DNA from: Rhodospirillales bacterium
GTDB taxonomy: Bacteria > Pseudomonadota > Alphaproteobacteria > Micavibrionales > Micavibrionaceae
NCBI GenBank assembly: GCA_020638335.1
Contig: JACKIT010000001.1
Location: 62,001-126,000 of the forward strand
Direction of reading: 5' to 3'
DNA length: 64,000 bases
Shown here piece by piece: positions 43,105 to 51,444 of this stretch. A model generated the notes under the pieces. That model saw nothing but the letters and a program-made list of their open reading frames with translations, ran no database searches and had not been told where the DNA came from. The translations under genes were made by a program, and so were the position numbers. Numbering within the stretch: position 1 is the stretch's first letter; each line of letters opens with the position of its first letter.

Positions 43105-43132
43105 AGAATAGGTAGAATTTGCGGTTGTGCAA
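43105..43132 (-). promoter_or_regulatory. Possible promoter of gltA
   Basis: Read on the minus strand, TTGCAC and TATTCT are 16 bp apart in the AT-rich gap between gltX and gltA, 35 bp before the gltA start. A moderate match only. Confidence 0.35.
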
Positions 43133-43165
43133 CTGGACATTATTGTAGAGAAGTTTTGCGATTGA

Positions 43166-44575
43166 TCAAGCCCGATCAATCGCGGCCTGAATACGGGCGC
43201 AAGTTTCTGATTTGCCAAGAATTTCAGCGACGTGAAAGATCGATGGGGACACGGTGGTGCCGGTCAGGGCGGCGCGCAGGGGCATGGCGACTTTGCCCAT
43301 TTTGCCATCCTGAAGTTCACCGGCAATGTCTTTGACGAGGTTTTGGATATGATCAGCGGTAAAATCGTCAAGGTCTTCAATGCGGTTTTTGAGCGCTTCA
43401 AGAATGTCACGGTTGTCCTGACCCAAAAATGAGGCGGCTTTTTCGTCATAGTCCAGTGGAAGTGCTTTAGCAAAAAAGGCTGATTCATCAGTGAATTGAT
43501 GCAAAGTTTTTGCGCGTGACTTTAATTCATCTGCGCATTGCATGATCCGGTCTTGCGCCTGTGCGTCCGGCGTGACACCGTGACGCGCCTGATAAAAAGG
43601 CATGCATAAATCGATTAGGCGCCGGGGGTCAGCTTCTTTAATATAGTGCGCGTTGAGGCTTTCGAGCTTGTCAAAGTCGAAGCGCGCCGGGGATTTGCCG
43701 ATGTGGTCCAGATCGAACCACTCAAGTGCTTGGTGGCTTGAGATGATTTCGTCATCGCCGTGGCTCCACCCTAAACGCAGCAAATAGTTGCGCATGGCTT
43801 CAGGCAGGTAGCCCATGTCGCGGTACTCCTCGACGCTGGCGGCGCCGTGGCGTTTGGACATTTTGGCACCGTCGGGGCCGAGAATCAGTGGCAGGTGAGC
43901 GTATTGCGGTTTTTCCCAACCCATGGCGTCGTAAATGACATTCTGGCGGAAGGTGTTGTTGAGATGGTCGTCGCCGCGAATGACATGTGTGACACCCATA
44001 TCATGGTCGTCAACGACGACCGAGAGCATATAGGTTGGCGTACCATCGGAGCGTAGGATGATAAAGTCATCGAGTTGTTCGTTGTTCACGGTGACATCGC
44101 CCTGAACATGGTCATGGATTGTGGACGAACCGTCCAGCGGCGCTTTGATACGGATCACCGGTTCGAGGCCTTCGGGCGCATCTTCAGGGCTTTTGTCACG
44201 CCAGCGGCGGTCGTAGAAGGTGGCTTTGCCTTCTTCACGGGCTTTAACGCGCATGGCTTCAAGTTCGTCCTGCGAGCAATAGCAGCGATAGGCGAGGCCT
44301 TTATCCAGCAGTTCTTCGGCGATTTCTATATGGCGGTTTCTTTGTTCATATTGAGAAACGATTTCGCCGTCCCAGTCGAGTTCGAGCCATTTCATGGCGT
44401 TAATCAGGGCAACGACGGCTTCTTCATTATGGCGGGCGCGATCTGTGTCTTCGATACGAAAGAGCATTTTGCCGTTATTCCCGCGCGCGTAAAGCCAGTT
44501 AAACAGAGCTGTACGCGCGGTACCGATATGCATAAAACCGGTGGGTGAAGGTGGAAAACGGGTGACGGTGCTCAT
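43166..44575 (-). CDS. gltX: Glutamyl-tRNA synthetase
   Basis: Charges tRNA-Glu (and, in species with GatCAB, tRNA-Gln). The 469-residue class I enzyme has the HIGH-type motif PPSPTGFMHIGTARTALFNW near the start and the KMSKS-type motif GAKMSKRHGA near residue 245. The start is ATG 44575 (MSTVTRFPPSPTGF); the frame extends 78 bases further upstream but those residues are not part of the family. It is divergent from comEC, as is common in alphaproteobacteria. Confidence 0.96.
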   Translation of the reverse strand: MSTVTRFPPSPTGFMHIGTARTALFNWLYARGNNGKMLFRIEDTDRARHNEEAVVALINAMKWLELDWDGEIVSQYEQRNRHIEIAEELLDKGLAYRCYCSQDELEAMRVKAREEGKATFYDRRWRDKSPEDAPEGLEPVIRIKAPLDGSSTIHDHVQGDVTVNNEQLDDFIILRSDGTPTYMLSVVVDDHDMGVTHVIRGDDHLNNTFRQNVIYDAMGWEKPQYAHLPLILGPDGAKMSKRHGAASVEEYRDMGYLPEAMRNYLLRLGWSHGDDEIISSHQALEWFDLDHIGKSPARFDFDKLESLNAHYIKEADPRRLIDLCMPFYQARHGVTPDAQAQDRIMQCADELKSRAKTLHQFTDESAFFAKALPLDYDEKAASFLGQDNRDILEALKNRIEDLDDFTADHIQNLVKDIAGELQDGKMGKVAMPLRAALTGTTVSPSIFHVAEILGKSETCARIQAAIDRA

Positions 44576-44647
44576 AATGAATATACTTGTATGCTGAGTG
44601 TTTTTCTTTAAAACCGAGATTATGGTCTTAAAGCGCATTGGGGGCTC

Positions 44648-46795
44648 ATGCAAGAGATTCGTTCATTGAACCTGATTTCACGCTTTGGCGCGGCTTTGCC
44701 GATGCGTTTAAATGTGCAGGATTTGTGGCATAGTTTTATCGGGGCGCTCGCGATGCAGCGCAGTGAGGCGTTTTTGTGGGCGCCTGTGTGTATGGGTGTT
44801 GGGATTATTGTTTATTTTATGGGAGCTCGTGAGCCTTCGGCGTTGTGGGGGCCGGGGATTATTTTGGCTGTGCTTGGCGTTTATCGTTTCGCGCGTCCTT
44901 ATGAGGTTTTACGATTTGCGTGTCTGGCGCTGCTATGTGTGGCTTGCGGGTTTAGCGCTGCGGCGCTACGTACGCACAGCGTTTATACGCCGATTTTGCA
45001 GAAGAAAATGGCACCTGTGCAGGTGTCAGGAACGGTCGAATCTCTTGAATATTTTCCGGGAGAAAATGGCGTGCGTGCTGTTTTGGGCGCTGTACGTATT
45101 GAGAAATTAGGCGAAGATGAAATGCCGCGGCGGGTGCGGATTAGCTTTAGGAATGGTGAGGGGTTGAGTGTTGGCGCGCATATTGAAGTGCTGGCAGGGC
45201 TCAATCCGCCTTCGCCGCCGGTTTTGCCGGGTGGATTTGATTTTCAGCGTTATATGTTTTTCAAAGGCATTGGTGCGGTCGGGTTTGCCTATGGCGCGCC
45301 GCGCCGCGTTGAGGAGAGAGGAAACGGTGGATTGCTTGCGAGTCTTCAAGCTTTGCGTACGCGGATTGCTTTGAATGCTGTGCAAAAGAGCGCTCATAAT
45401 GGCGGTGTGGCAGCGGCGCTTTTGGTGGGGCAGCGTACGGCGATTACTGAGGATGATCAGGAAGCGATGCGTGGAGCCGGTTTGGCACATATGCTGGCGA
45501 TTTCGGGGCTGCATATTGGACTGTTTTTCGGCTTTGTGTTTTTTATTGTGCGTTTTGGGCTGGCGCTCATCCCACGTTTGGCGCTGCGTTATCCCATTAA
45601 GAAATATGCGGCAATGTGTGCGATGCTGGCTACGGTTTGCTATATGTTTTTGGCCGGAGCCGGCGTGCCGACCCAGCGGGCCGTGTTGATGACGGGGGTG
45701 GTATTTGCGGCTATTTTACTCGATCGCAGCCCGATCTCGATGCGTCTTGTGGCTTTTGCCGCGATTGTCATTTTGTTGATTGCGCCGGAAAGTTTGCTGT
45801 CGGCGAGTTTTCAAATGTCATTTGGTGCGGTGGCCGGGCTGGTGGCGTTTTATGGTGAGCTTCGTCCGGTGTGGTCGCGGTTATATCGTAAGGCAGGCAG
45901 AGTGCGGCGCGTTGGATTGTACGTGCTTGGGGTTTCAATTACCAGCGTGGTTGCTACGTTAGCTACGGCGGGGTTCACGCTGTATCATTTTCAACAATTG
46001 GCGGTCTATGGCTTGCCGGCTAATATTCTGGCGATGCCAATTTTGGCTTTTGTGGTGATGCCGTTTGCTGTTTTACACTTTTTGTTGATGCCATTTGGGA
46101 TGGAAAGGATTGCTCTCAGTGTTATGGGATGGGGAATTGGCTTGATTCTGGATGTTGCGCATTTTGTTTCGGGTTTGGATCATGCGGTTTTGTATGGCAG
46201 GGTGTGGAGCGGTTTTGCGTTGGCATTGTTTAGCGCAGGCTTTGTTATGCTGGTTTTGCTGAAGGGGCGTTTGCGGATCATTGCGGCGATAGCGTTTATT
46301 TTGTGTGTTATTGAAATTTTATATATAAAACAACCAGATATACTAATTTCTTCAAGTTCTAAATTAATGGCAATCCGTCAGGATAACGGGTCATTGTTGT
46401 ATTCGGATCTGCAAAAAGAGCGGTTTGTGCGGGAGCAGTGGGCGCAAGGATTTGGATTACAGAAGCAAAAAGCGCAAAAATGGCCGAAAGAGGGGCAAAA
46501 CGGAAATCTGTATTGTGCAGAAAACGGCTGTCGATTGGAGCGCGCAGGCAGCCGTGTTGCTTTTTTGTATGATGTGCAAGGGTTTGAGGAGGAATGTTTG
46601 TGGACGGATGTGATTATTGCGCCTGATCCGTTGCCGAAATGTGAGAGGGCGCGGGTTATTGACCGGTTTACGACATGGCGTGGCGGAGCACATGCGATTA
46701 CGTTGCGCGAGGGCGATGCACCGGAGATTGTCGCGGTCGAGGATCGGCGTGGACGAAGGCCTTGGGTGGCACGGTTTCAGCAGGAATGGCCATAG
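44648..46795 (+). CDS. comEC: ComEC/Rec2 family DNA-uptake channel protein, without the C-terminal nuclease-like domain
   Basis: Inner-membrane channel that passes single-stranded DNA into the cytoplasm during natural transformation. The 715-residue protein has N-terminal helices and a DUF4131-type OB region (about 40-190: VQVSGTVESLEYFPGENG), then the competence domain with about ten helices (MRGAGLAHMLAISGLHIGLFFG, FLAGAGVPTQRAVLMTGVVF, SASFQMSFGAVAGL). After the last helices only about 150 residues remain, with none of the HxHxDH motifs of the metallo-beta-lactamase domain that Bacillus ComEC carries; the short tail (NGNLYCAENGCRLERAGSRVAFLYD) is the form common in alphaproteobacteria. No other competence gene is in the window. 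Confidence 0.9.
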   Translation: MQEIRSLNLISRFGAALPMRLNVQDLWHSFIGALAMQRSEAFLWAPVCMGVGIIVYFMGAREPSALWGPGIILAVLGVYRFARPYEVLRFACLALLCVACGFSAAALRTHSVYTPILQKKMAPVQVSGTVESLEYFPGENGVRAVLGAVRIEKLGEDEMPRRVRISFRNGEGLSVGAHIEVLAGLNPPSPPVLPGGFDFQRYMFFKGIGAVGFAYGAPRRVEERGNGGLLASLQALRTRIALNAVQKSAHNGGVAAALLVGQRTAITEDDQEAMRGAGLAHMLAISGLHIGLFFGFVFFIVRFGLALIPRLALRYPIKKYAAMCAMLATVCYMFLAGAGVPTQRAVLMTGVVFAAILLDRSPISMRLVAFAAIVILLIAPESLLSASFQMSFGAVAGLVAFYGELRPVWSRLYRKAGRVRRVGLYVLGVSITSVVATLATAGFTLYHFQQLAVYGLPANILAMPILAFVVMPFAVLHFLLMPFGMERIALSVMGWGIGLILDVAHFVSGLDHAVLYGRVWSGFALALFSAGFVMLVLLKGRLRIIAAIAFILCVIEILYIKQPDILISSSSKLMAIRQDNGSLLYSDLQKERFVREQWAQGFGLQKQKAQKWPKEGQNGNLYCAENGCRLERAGSRVAFLYDVQGFEEECLWTDVIIAPDPLPKCERARVIDRFTTWRGGAHAITLREGDAPEIVAVEDRRGRRPWVARFQQEWP

Positions 46796-46813
46796 ATCAT
46801 TGCATTAGCTGTT

Positions 46814-46838
46814 AAAACAGGATTAACCAGTCTGTTTT
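46814..46838. terminator. Possible bidirectional terminator between comEC and lexA
   Basis: AAAACAG (46814-46820) and CTGTTTT (46832-46838) form a 7-bp stem with an 11-base loop, ending in T on each strand, between two convergent genes. AT-rich and short, so weak. Confidence 0.4.
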
Positions 46839-46861
46839 GTAGTAGCGTTATGGGCGGGTTT

Positions 46862-47533
46862 TCAATGATATGAGCGCATCAGGCTGACGAGTCGCCCCTG
46901 AACTTTGACCCGTTCCGGCTCAAGTATTCTTGGTTCATAGGCATCGTTTTCGGGCTCCAGCACGATCTTGCCTCCGGCGCGACGCAGGCGTTTGAGTGTG
47001 GCTTCCTCATCATCGATGAGGGCAACGATGATGGCGCCGTTTTCGGCGGTATCGCAGCGTTGAATAATTACAATATCAGAATCGTTGATGCCGGCGTTGA
47101 TCATCGAGTCGCCCTCAATGGTCAGAGCGTAAAGCTCGCCGTTGCCGGCAAATCCGGAGGGGATTTGTAAAAATTCGCCTTCATTGCGGATGGCAGCGAT
47201 GGGCGTCCCGGCGGCGATTTTGCCATAGAGCGGGACTTGATCGAATTCTTGGTTGGTGGTTGGCATTTGCGTAATTGCGCTTGTTGCATCGTGTGTTTCC
47301 CGTCCTGTATTTTTTATGCCATCAGGGAGTTTTTTGATTTCCAGTGCGCGGGCACGGTGAGGCATGCGCTCGATATAGCCGCGTTCTTCCAGTCCGCTGA
47401 TAAGGCGGTGGATGCCGGATTTAGATTTCAACCCTAACGCGTCTTTCATTTCTTCAAAGGAGGGCGGGACGTCATCAACACTGAGTCGTTGGTGAATAAA
47501 AAGCAACAAATCGCGTTGTTTTTTTGTAAGCAT
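46862..47533 (-). CDS. lexA: SOS response repressor LexA
   Basis: Represses DNA-damage genes until RecA triggers its self-cleavage. The 223-residue protein has an N-terminal winged helix (about 1-65: VPPSFEEMKDALGLKSKSGIHRLISGLEERGYI), the cleavage site A108-G109 in GKIAAGTP, and the Ser/Lys catalytic pair S143 (EGDSMIN) and K181 (EATLKRL). The linker is slightly long. A perfect alphaproteobacterial SOS box lies over its promoter, so it should repress itself. Confidence 0.97.
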   Translation of the reverse strand: MLTKKQRDLLLFIHQRLSVDDVPPSFEEMKDALGLKSKSGIHRLISGLEERGYIERMPHRARALEIKKLPDGIKNTGRETHDATSAITQMPTTNQEFDQVPLYGKIAAGTPIAAIRNEGEFLQIPSGFAGNGELYALTIEGDSMINAGINDSDIVIIQRCDTAENGAIIVALIDDEEATLKRLRRAGGKIVLEPENDAYEPRILEPERVKVQGRLVSLMRSYH

Positions 47534-47588
47534 GGTCTTTTTCCTCTTCCAATGTAATTTCTGCGCGCGGGCAGGTTCATGACAAGAT

Positions 47589-47618
47589 ATTATACGCAGA
47601 TATACGCTTTTTGTTCTA
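47589..47618 (-). promoter_or_regulatory. Promoter of lexA
   Basis: On the minus strand a consensus -10 TATAAT (47594-47589) is preceded by TAGAAC (47618-47613) at an 18-bp spacing. The -35 hexamer is part of the SOS box, so LexA binding would block RNA polymerase. Confidence 0.7.
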
Positions 47619-47627
47619 CTTTAGTTC
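47613..47627. promoter_or_regulatory. LexA binding site (SOS box)
   Basis: GTTC-TACTTTA-GTTC matches exactly the GTTC-N7-GTTC operator known for alphaproteobacterial LexA. It is 80 bp upstream of the lexA ATG and overlaps its -35 region, the classical autoregulatory position. Confidence 0.9.
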
Positions 47628-47637
47628 TTGGTCTGTG

Positions 47638-48426
47638 TCAAATGCCTGTGCGAAGTTTTTTGACGGCGCTTCTGATGTCGTCCTGACGCATCAGGCTTTC
47701 ACCGACGAGAAATCCGCTATAGCCGGCGATGCGCAGTCTTGTCAGCATTGCATGATCGGCCAGGCCGCTTTCAGATATTTTACAGATGTCTTTTGGGATG
47801 ATGGGCAATAGTTCGAAAGAGGTTGCTACGTCTACCTTCAATGTCTTCAGGTTACGATTATTAATGCCGATCATGGCTGGATCGAGATACAGGGCGCGTA
47901 CCAGTTCCTCCGAATTATGGATTTCCACGAGGACATCCATGCCTAATTCCTGTGCGAGGACGTATAATTCGCGGGCCTGTGAATCGTCGAGCGCGGCCAT
48001 GATCAGGAGGATGCAATCGGCCCCCATCGCACGTGATTCATATATCTGGTAGGGGGCCAGCATGAAGTCCTTGCGGATCATCGGCAGGGTTGTGGCTGCG
48101 CGGGCTTGCCGGAAATGTTCGTCTATCCCTTGAAAATACGGTTCATCGGTCAGGACGGAGATGCAGGCCGCGCCTGCGGCCTCATAGGTTTTTGCAATTG
48201 TGGCCGGATCGAAATCCGCGCGGATCAGCCCTTTGCTGGGGGAAGCTTTTTTGACTTCCGTAATCAGCGCGAGGCCGGTTTCATCCACGGCTTTGAGCCG
48301 TTTTATAAAGCCCCGCGGGGGTGGCTGGTCCTGTATTTGCGCTTTGAGGTCTTGCAAGGGGACGTTTGTTTTGCGCGTTTCAACATCGCTGCGTTTCTTT
48401 TTGCAAATTTCGTTCAGGACGCTCAT
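47638..48426 (-). CDS. trpC: Indole-3-glycerol phosphate synthase
   Basis: Closes the indole ring in tryptophan synthesis. The 262-residue TIM barrel has ALITEVKKASPSKGLIRADFDP, SVLTDEPYFQGIDEHFRQAR, RKDFMLAPYQIYESRAMGADCILLI and IGINNRNLKTLKVD, all family signatures, with ISESGL near the end. It is monofunctional, with no TrpF fused. It lies three bases after trpD on the same strand. Confidence 0.97.
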   Translation of the reverse strand: MSVLNEICKKKRSDVETRKTNVPLQDLKAQIQDQPPPRGFIKRLKAVDETGLALITEVKKASPSKGLIRADFDPATIAKTYEAAGAACISVLTDEPYFQGIDEHFRQARAATTLPMIRKDFMLAPYQIYESRAMGADCILLIMAALDDSQARELYVLAQELGMDVLVEIHNSEELVRALYLDPAMIGINNRNLKTLKVDVATSFELLPIIPKDICKISESGLADHAMLTRLRIAGYSGFLVGESLMRQDDIRSAVKKLRTGI

Positions 48427-48429
48427 GGT

Positions 48430-49428
48430 TTAGTTTCCCCGCGAGAAGGCGATATAGTCTTTGAGCACTTGTAGCGCCAGCCCGGCATCGATTGATTCGG
48501 CGGCCTTTTTCATACCGGTATGCAAATCTTCGGCCTTACCGGCGATCATCAGGACGGCGGCGGTATTGGCCAGCACAATATCGCGGTAGGCGCATTTTTG
48601 TCCCTCCAGCACGGCGCGCAGGGCCTGCGCATTGTCTTCGGCGCTGCCGCCCAGAAGCTTTTCAGGATCGGCTGTTTCAAGGCCAAAATCTTCCGGCGTA
48701 AGCGTGGTTTCTTTAATATGGCCTTCTTCGTCCAACATGGCGACAAAGGTCGGGGCGGTGGTGGTGATCTCATCAAGGCCATCTTCACCGTGAACAACCC
48801 AGGCGCGCTTGGTGCCGAGTTTTTTCAAGGTTTCGGCGATGGGGCGAACCCATCGCTTGTCAAATACGCCCAGAAGCTGGTGACGGGTGTCGGCGGGGTT
48901 GGAGAGTGGGCCAAGAAGATTGAAGATAGTGCGCTGTCCCAATGCTTTGCGTACAGGCATAACGTGCTTCATGGCTTTATGATGGTTCGGGGCCATTAGA
49001 AAGCCGAAATGGATGGTTTGCATCGCTTCTTCGAGGCGGTCTTGCGCAATATCGAGATTGACGCCGAGGACTTCGAGAACATCGGCAGCGCCGGATTTGG
49101 AACTGGCAGCGCGGTTGCCGTGTTTGGCGACGCATACACCGCAGCTGGCCGCGACGAGTGCGACGGCGGTTGAAATGTTATAGGTGCCGGATTTATCGCC
49201 GCCGGTGCCGCAGCAATCGACGGTGCCGTAGGGGGCTTTGATATGGGCGGCTTTTTCGCGCATGACGCGGGCGGCGCCGGTGAGCTCTTCGACGGTTTCA
49301 CCGCGATTGGCCATGTTGACGAGAAAGACGGAGAGGTCCTCGTCACTGACTTGTCCGCTCATGATCTGGTTCATGGCATCAATCATTTGTTCTTCGGTAA
49401 GTGGTGATTTGCCGTCGTAAAAACTCAT
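48430..49428 (-). CDS. trpD: Anthranilate phosphoribosyltransferase
   Basis: Second step of tryptophan synthesis: joins anthranilate and PRPP. The 332-residue protein has the PRPP loop DCCGTGGDKSGTYNIST, KHGNRAASSKSGAADVLE and GPLSNPADTRHQLLGVF. It is nine bases from trpG, in an order trpG-trpD-trpC. Confidence 0.97.
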   Translation of the reverse strand: MSFYDGKSPLTEEQMIDAMNQIMSGQVSDEDLSVFLVNMANRGETVEELTGAARVMREKAAHIKAPYGTVDCCGTGGDKSGTYNISTAVALVAASCGVCVAKHGNRAASSKSGAADVLEVLGVNLDIAQDRLEEAMQTIHFGFLMAPNHHKAMKHVMPVRKALGQRTIFNLLGPLSNPADTRHQLLGVFDKRWVRPIAETLKKLGTKRAWVVHGEDGLDEITTTAPTFVAMLDEEGHIKETTLTPEDFGLETADPEKLLGGSAEDNAQALRAVLEGQKCAYRDIVLANTAAVLMIAGKAEDLHTGMKKAAESIDAGLALQVLKDYIAFSRGN

Positions 49429-49437
49429 AGGATTTCC

Positions 49438-50004
49438 TTACAGCAGAGCGATAAAGTTTTTCAGCATCGCATGGCCATGTTGCGTGGCAACACTTTCGGG
49501 GTGAAACTGAACGCCGTGGATGGGTAGGGTTTTATGCATTACGCCCATGATGATGTTGTCGTCAGTTTGGGCAGTGATTTCGAGGCATTCCGGCAGGCTT
49601 TCGCGTTCGATAATTAGCGAGTGATAGCGCGTGACCTCGATCGGTGAGGGAAGCCCGGCAAAGACGCTTTTTCCTTCGTGGGTTATGTTTGAGATTTTGC
49701 CGTGGAGCGGTTTGGTTTTGACGATTTTTCCACCAAAGGCCTGACCAATGGTTTGATGGCCAAGGCATACGCCGATCAGCGGAAGATTATTGTCTGCGGC
49801 GGCTTTAACAAGATCGAGGCAAATACCGGCATGGTCGGGATCGCTTGGACCCGGTGAGATCATAATTCCGGCTGGCTTTAAAGTGATTACTTCTTCTACG
49901 CTGATCTGGTCGTTGCGATGAACTTGCGTTTCGACGCCTAAATCTCCCAGATATTGCACGAGGTTATAGGTGAAGCTGTCGTAATTATCAATGAGAATAA
50001 TCAT
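49438..50004 (-). CDS. trpG: Anthranilate synthase component II (glutamine amidotransferase)
   Basis: Releases ammonia from glutamine for TrpE (and possibly for aminodeoxychorismate synthase as PabA). The 188-residue class I amidotransferase has the nucleophile C80 in GVCLGHQTIG and the catalytic pair H168 and E170 in VQFHPESVATQHG. It is the first gene of trpGDC; its partner trpE lies about 1.4 kb away, beyond an oppositely oriented gene. Confidence 0.96.
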   Translation of the reverse strand: MIILIDNYDSFTYNLVQYLGDLGVETQVHRNDQISVEEVITLKPAGIMISPGPSDPDHAGICLDLVKAAADNNLPLIGVCLGHQTIGQAFGGKIVKTKPLHGKISNITHEGKSVFAGLPSPIEVTRYHSLIIERESLPECLEITAQTDDNIIMGVMHKTLPIHGVQFHPESVATQHGHAMLKNFIALL

Positions 50005-50060
50005 GGGGGCATTTATGGCGTAAACAGGCCTGTGAATGCAAGGGCTAAGATTGTTTGGCG

Positions 50061-51404
50061 ATGGTTGTTAAGCTTCGAGAATATGAGTATTATTGCGTTA
50101 TGAAACGCTATGCGAACCCGCGCGGAACTGTTCTGTTCACGCTTATTGCCGTTATTTTGATGCTGATTATTCATCTGATGATGAATGTTTGGGCTGTGAA
50201 AAAGGATGGTGCCCAGGTTGCTGAGCCTGCGCGTTTTAAGACCTCTTTGCATTATCCTGATCCGAGTTTGGAATCCGGCGCGGCTCTGGAGCTTGGTGCG
50301 GATGAATTTGAAGACATTGTCGCGGCGTATGCTGCGTCGAAAATTTACGGTCCGTCTGCGCCGGATATTCCTGTTGATGAGGGGTTTGTTGAGGAAATCT
50401 ATACGGATGCGCCGCAGCCGAAGATTGAGAAGGCGCAGCCGGATTATCAGCCGTTGGTGGTTACGGGGAGGCCGAAGATCGCGATTATTATCGATGATAT
50501 GGGGGTGAACCGGGAAAACAGTTTTAAGGTGATTGATCTGGATGCGCCGCTGACCTTGGCGTTTTTGCCGTATGCGCCGGATTTGCCAGGAATTACCGGG
50601 CAAGCACAGGCAAAAGGGCATGAGTTGATGATCCATATGCCGATGCAGGCGATGAGCGATCCTGTGAGCCTGGGGCCTATTGCCATCAGAGCCGATATGG
50701 ATGAGGTGACGGTAAAGGAAAATATGAGAGCCGCGTTTGAAAGTTTTGAGGGGTATGTCGGACTTAATAACCATATGGGGAGTAAGGTTACGCAAAACCT
50801 CGCGTTGATGGACTGGGTGATGGAAAGCGTTAGCGAGCGCGGGCTTTATTTTATTGATTCAAAAACGATTGGAGCATCAGTGGCGGCGGATGTTTCGCGA
50901 CAAAATGGCCTTCCCACAGCCGTGCGTGATGTTTTTCTTGATCATGAAGAAACGCCGGAATTTGTAGGTGGGGCTTTGCGTAAGACTGAAGAGATTGCAG
51001 CAAAGAAAGGTTATGCCATTGCGATTGGTCACCCTAAGGATGTGACGATTGAAGGGCTTCGGGCGTGGATTCCTGATGTGCAGGCGCGCGGATTTGAGAT
51101 TGTGCATGCCGGGCGGTTGGTGGAGCGTCCGAAGGGGCAAGAGCGTGTGGCTGTTTCTACAGATGCGCAGGACAAAGTTGCTTTACGGCTGCTGAGTAAA
51201 GTGGAGCCTGCCGCGGGTGAAGATGTGTTTAAAAAGAAGAGCGTTATTGAAAAACCAGATCAAAAGGCGGTGGTTAAAGAGGCTGCTGTTGAGATTGCGC
51301 CTGAGGAGGAGGGCGTTAAGAAACAGGCTGTTCTTGATGATGATCCTAACAGCGCGCAGGCGCGTGAGGCTATTCTCAAGAAAATGCTGGGACAGGCGCC
51401 TTAA
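50061..51404 (+). CDS. Divergent polysaccharide deacetylase family protein (YibQ-like)
   Basis: A 447-residue envelope protein with one N-terminal membrane anchor (GTVLFTLIAVILMLIIHLMM), a low-complexity linker and a divergent polysaccharide deacetylase domain: PKIAIIIDDMGVNRENSFKVIDL, LMIHMPMQAMSD, NNHMGSKVTQN and HPKDVTIEGL, the motifs of the family. The last 80 residues are charged and variable. The real substrate of the family is not known. It sits on the plus strand between trpG and trpE, splitting the trp genes. Start uncertain: ATG 50061 or ATG 50100 both keep the anchor. Confidence 0.9.
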   Translation: MVVKLREYEYYCVMKRYANPRGTVLFTLIAVILMLIIHLMMNVWAVKKDGAQVAEPARFKTSLHYPDPSLESGAALELGADEFEDIVAAYAASKIYGPSAPDIPVDEGFVEEIYTDAPQPKIEKAQPDYQPLVVTGRPKIAIIIDDMGVNRENSFKVIDLDAPLTLAFLPYAPDLPGITGQAQAKGHELMIHMPMQAMSDPVSLGPIAIRADMDEVTVKENMRAAFESFEGYVGLNNHMGSKVTQNLALMDWVMESVSERGLYFIDSKTIGASVAADVSRQNGLPTAVRDVFLDHEETPEFVGGALRKTEEIAAKKGYAIAIGHPKDVTIEGLRAWIPDVQARGFEIVHAGRLVERPKGQERVAVSTDAQDKVALRLLSKVEPAAGEDVFKKKSVIEKPDQKAVVKEAAVEIAPEEEGVKKQAVLDDDPNSAQAREAILKKMLGQAP

Positions 51405-51444
51405 GCCTATCTTTTTTGTCATTGCAAGAAGTGGCGGCGGCTTC

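Noticed and set aside
44648..46795. Truncated comEC pseudogene
   Set aside because: The missing nuclease-like domain is usual in alphaproteobacterial ComEC; the frame is open over 715 residues with normal competence motifs.
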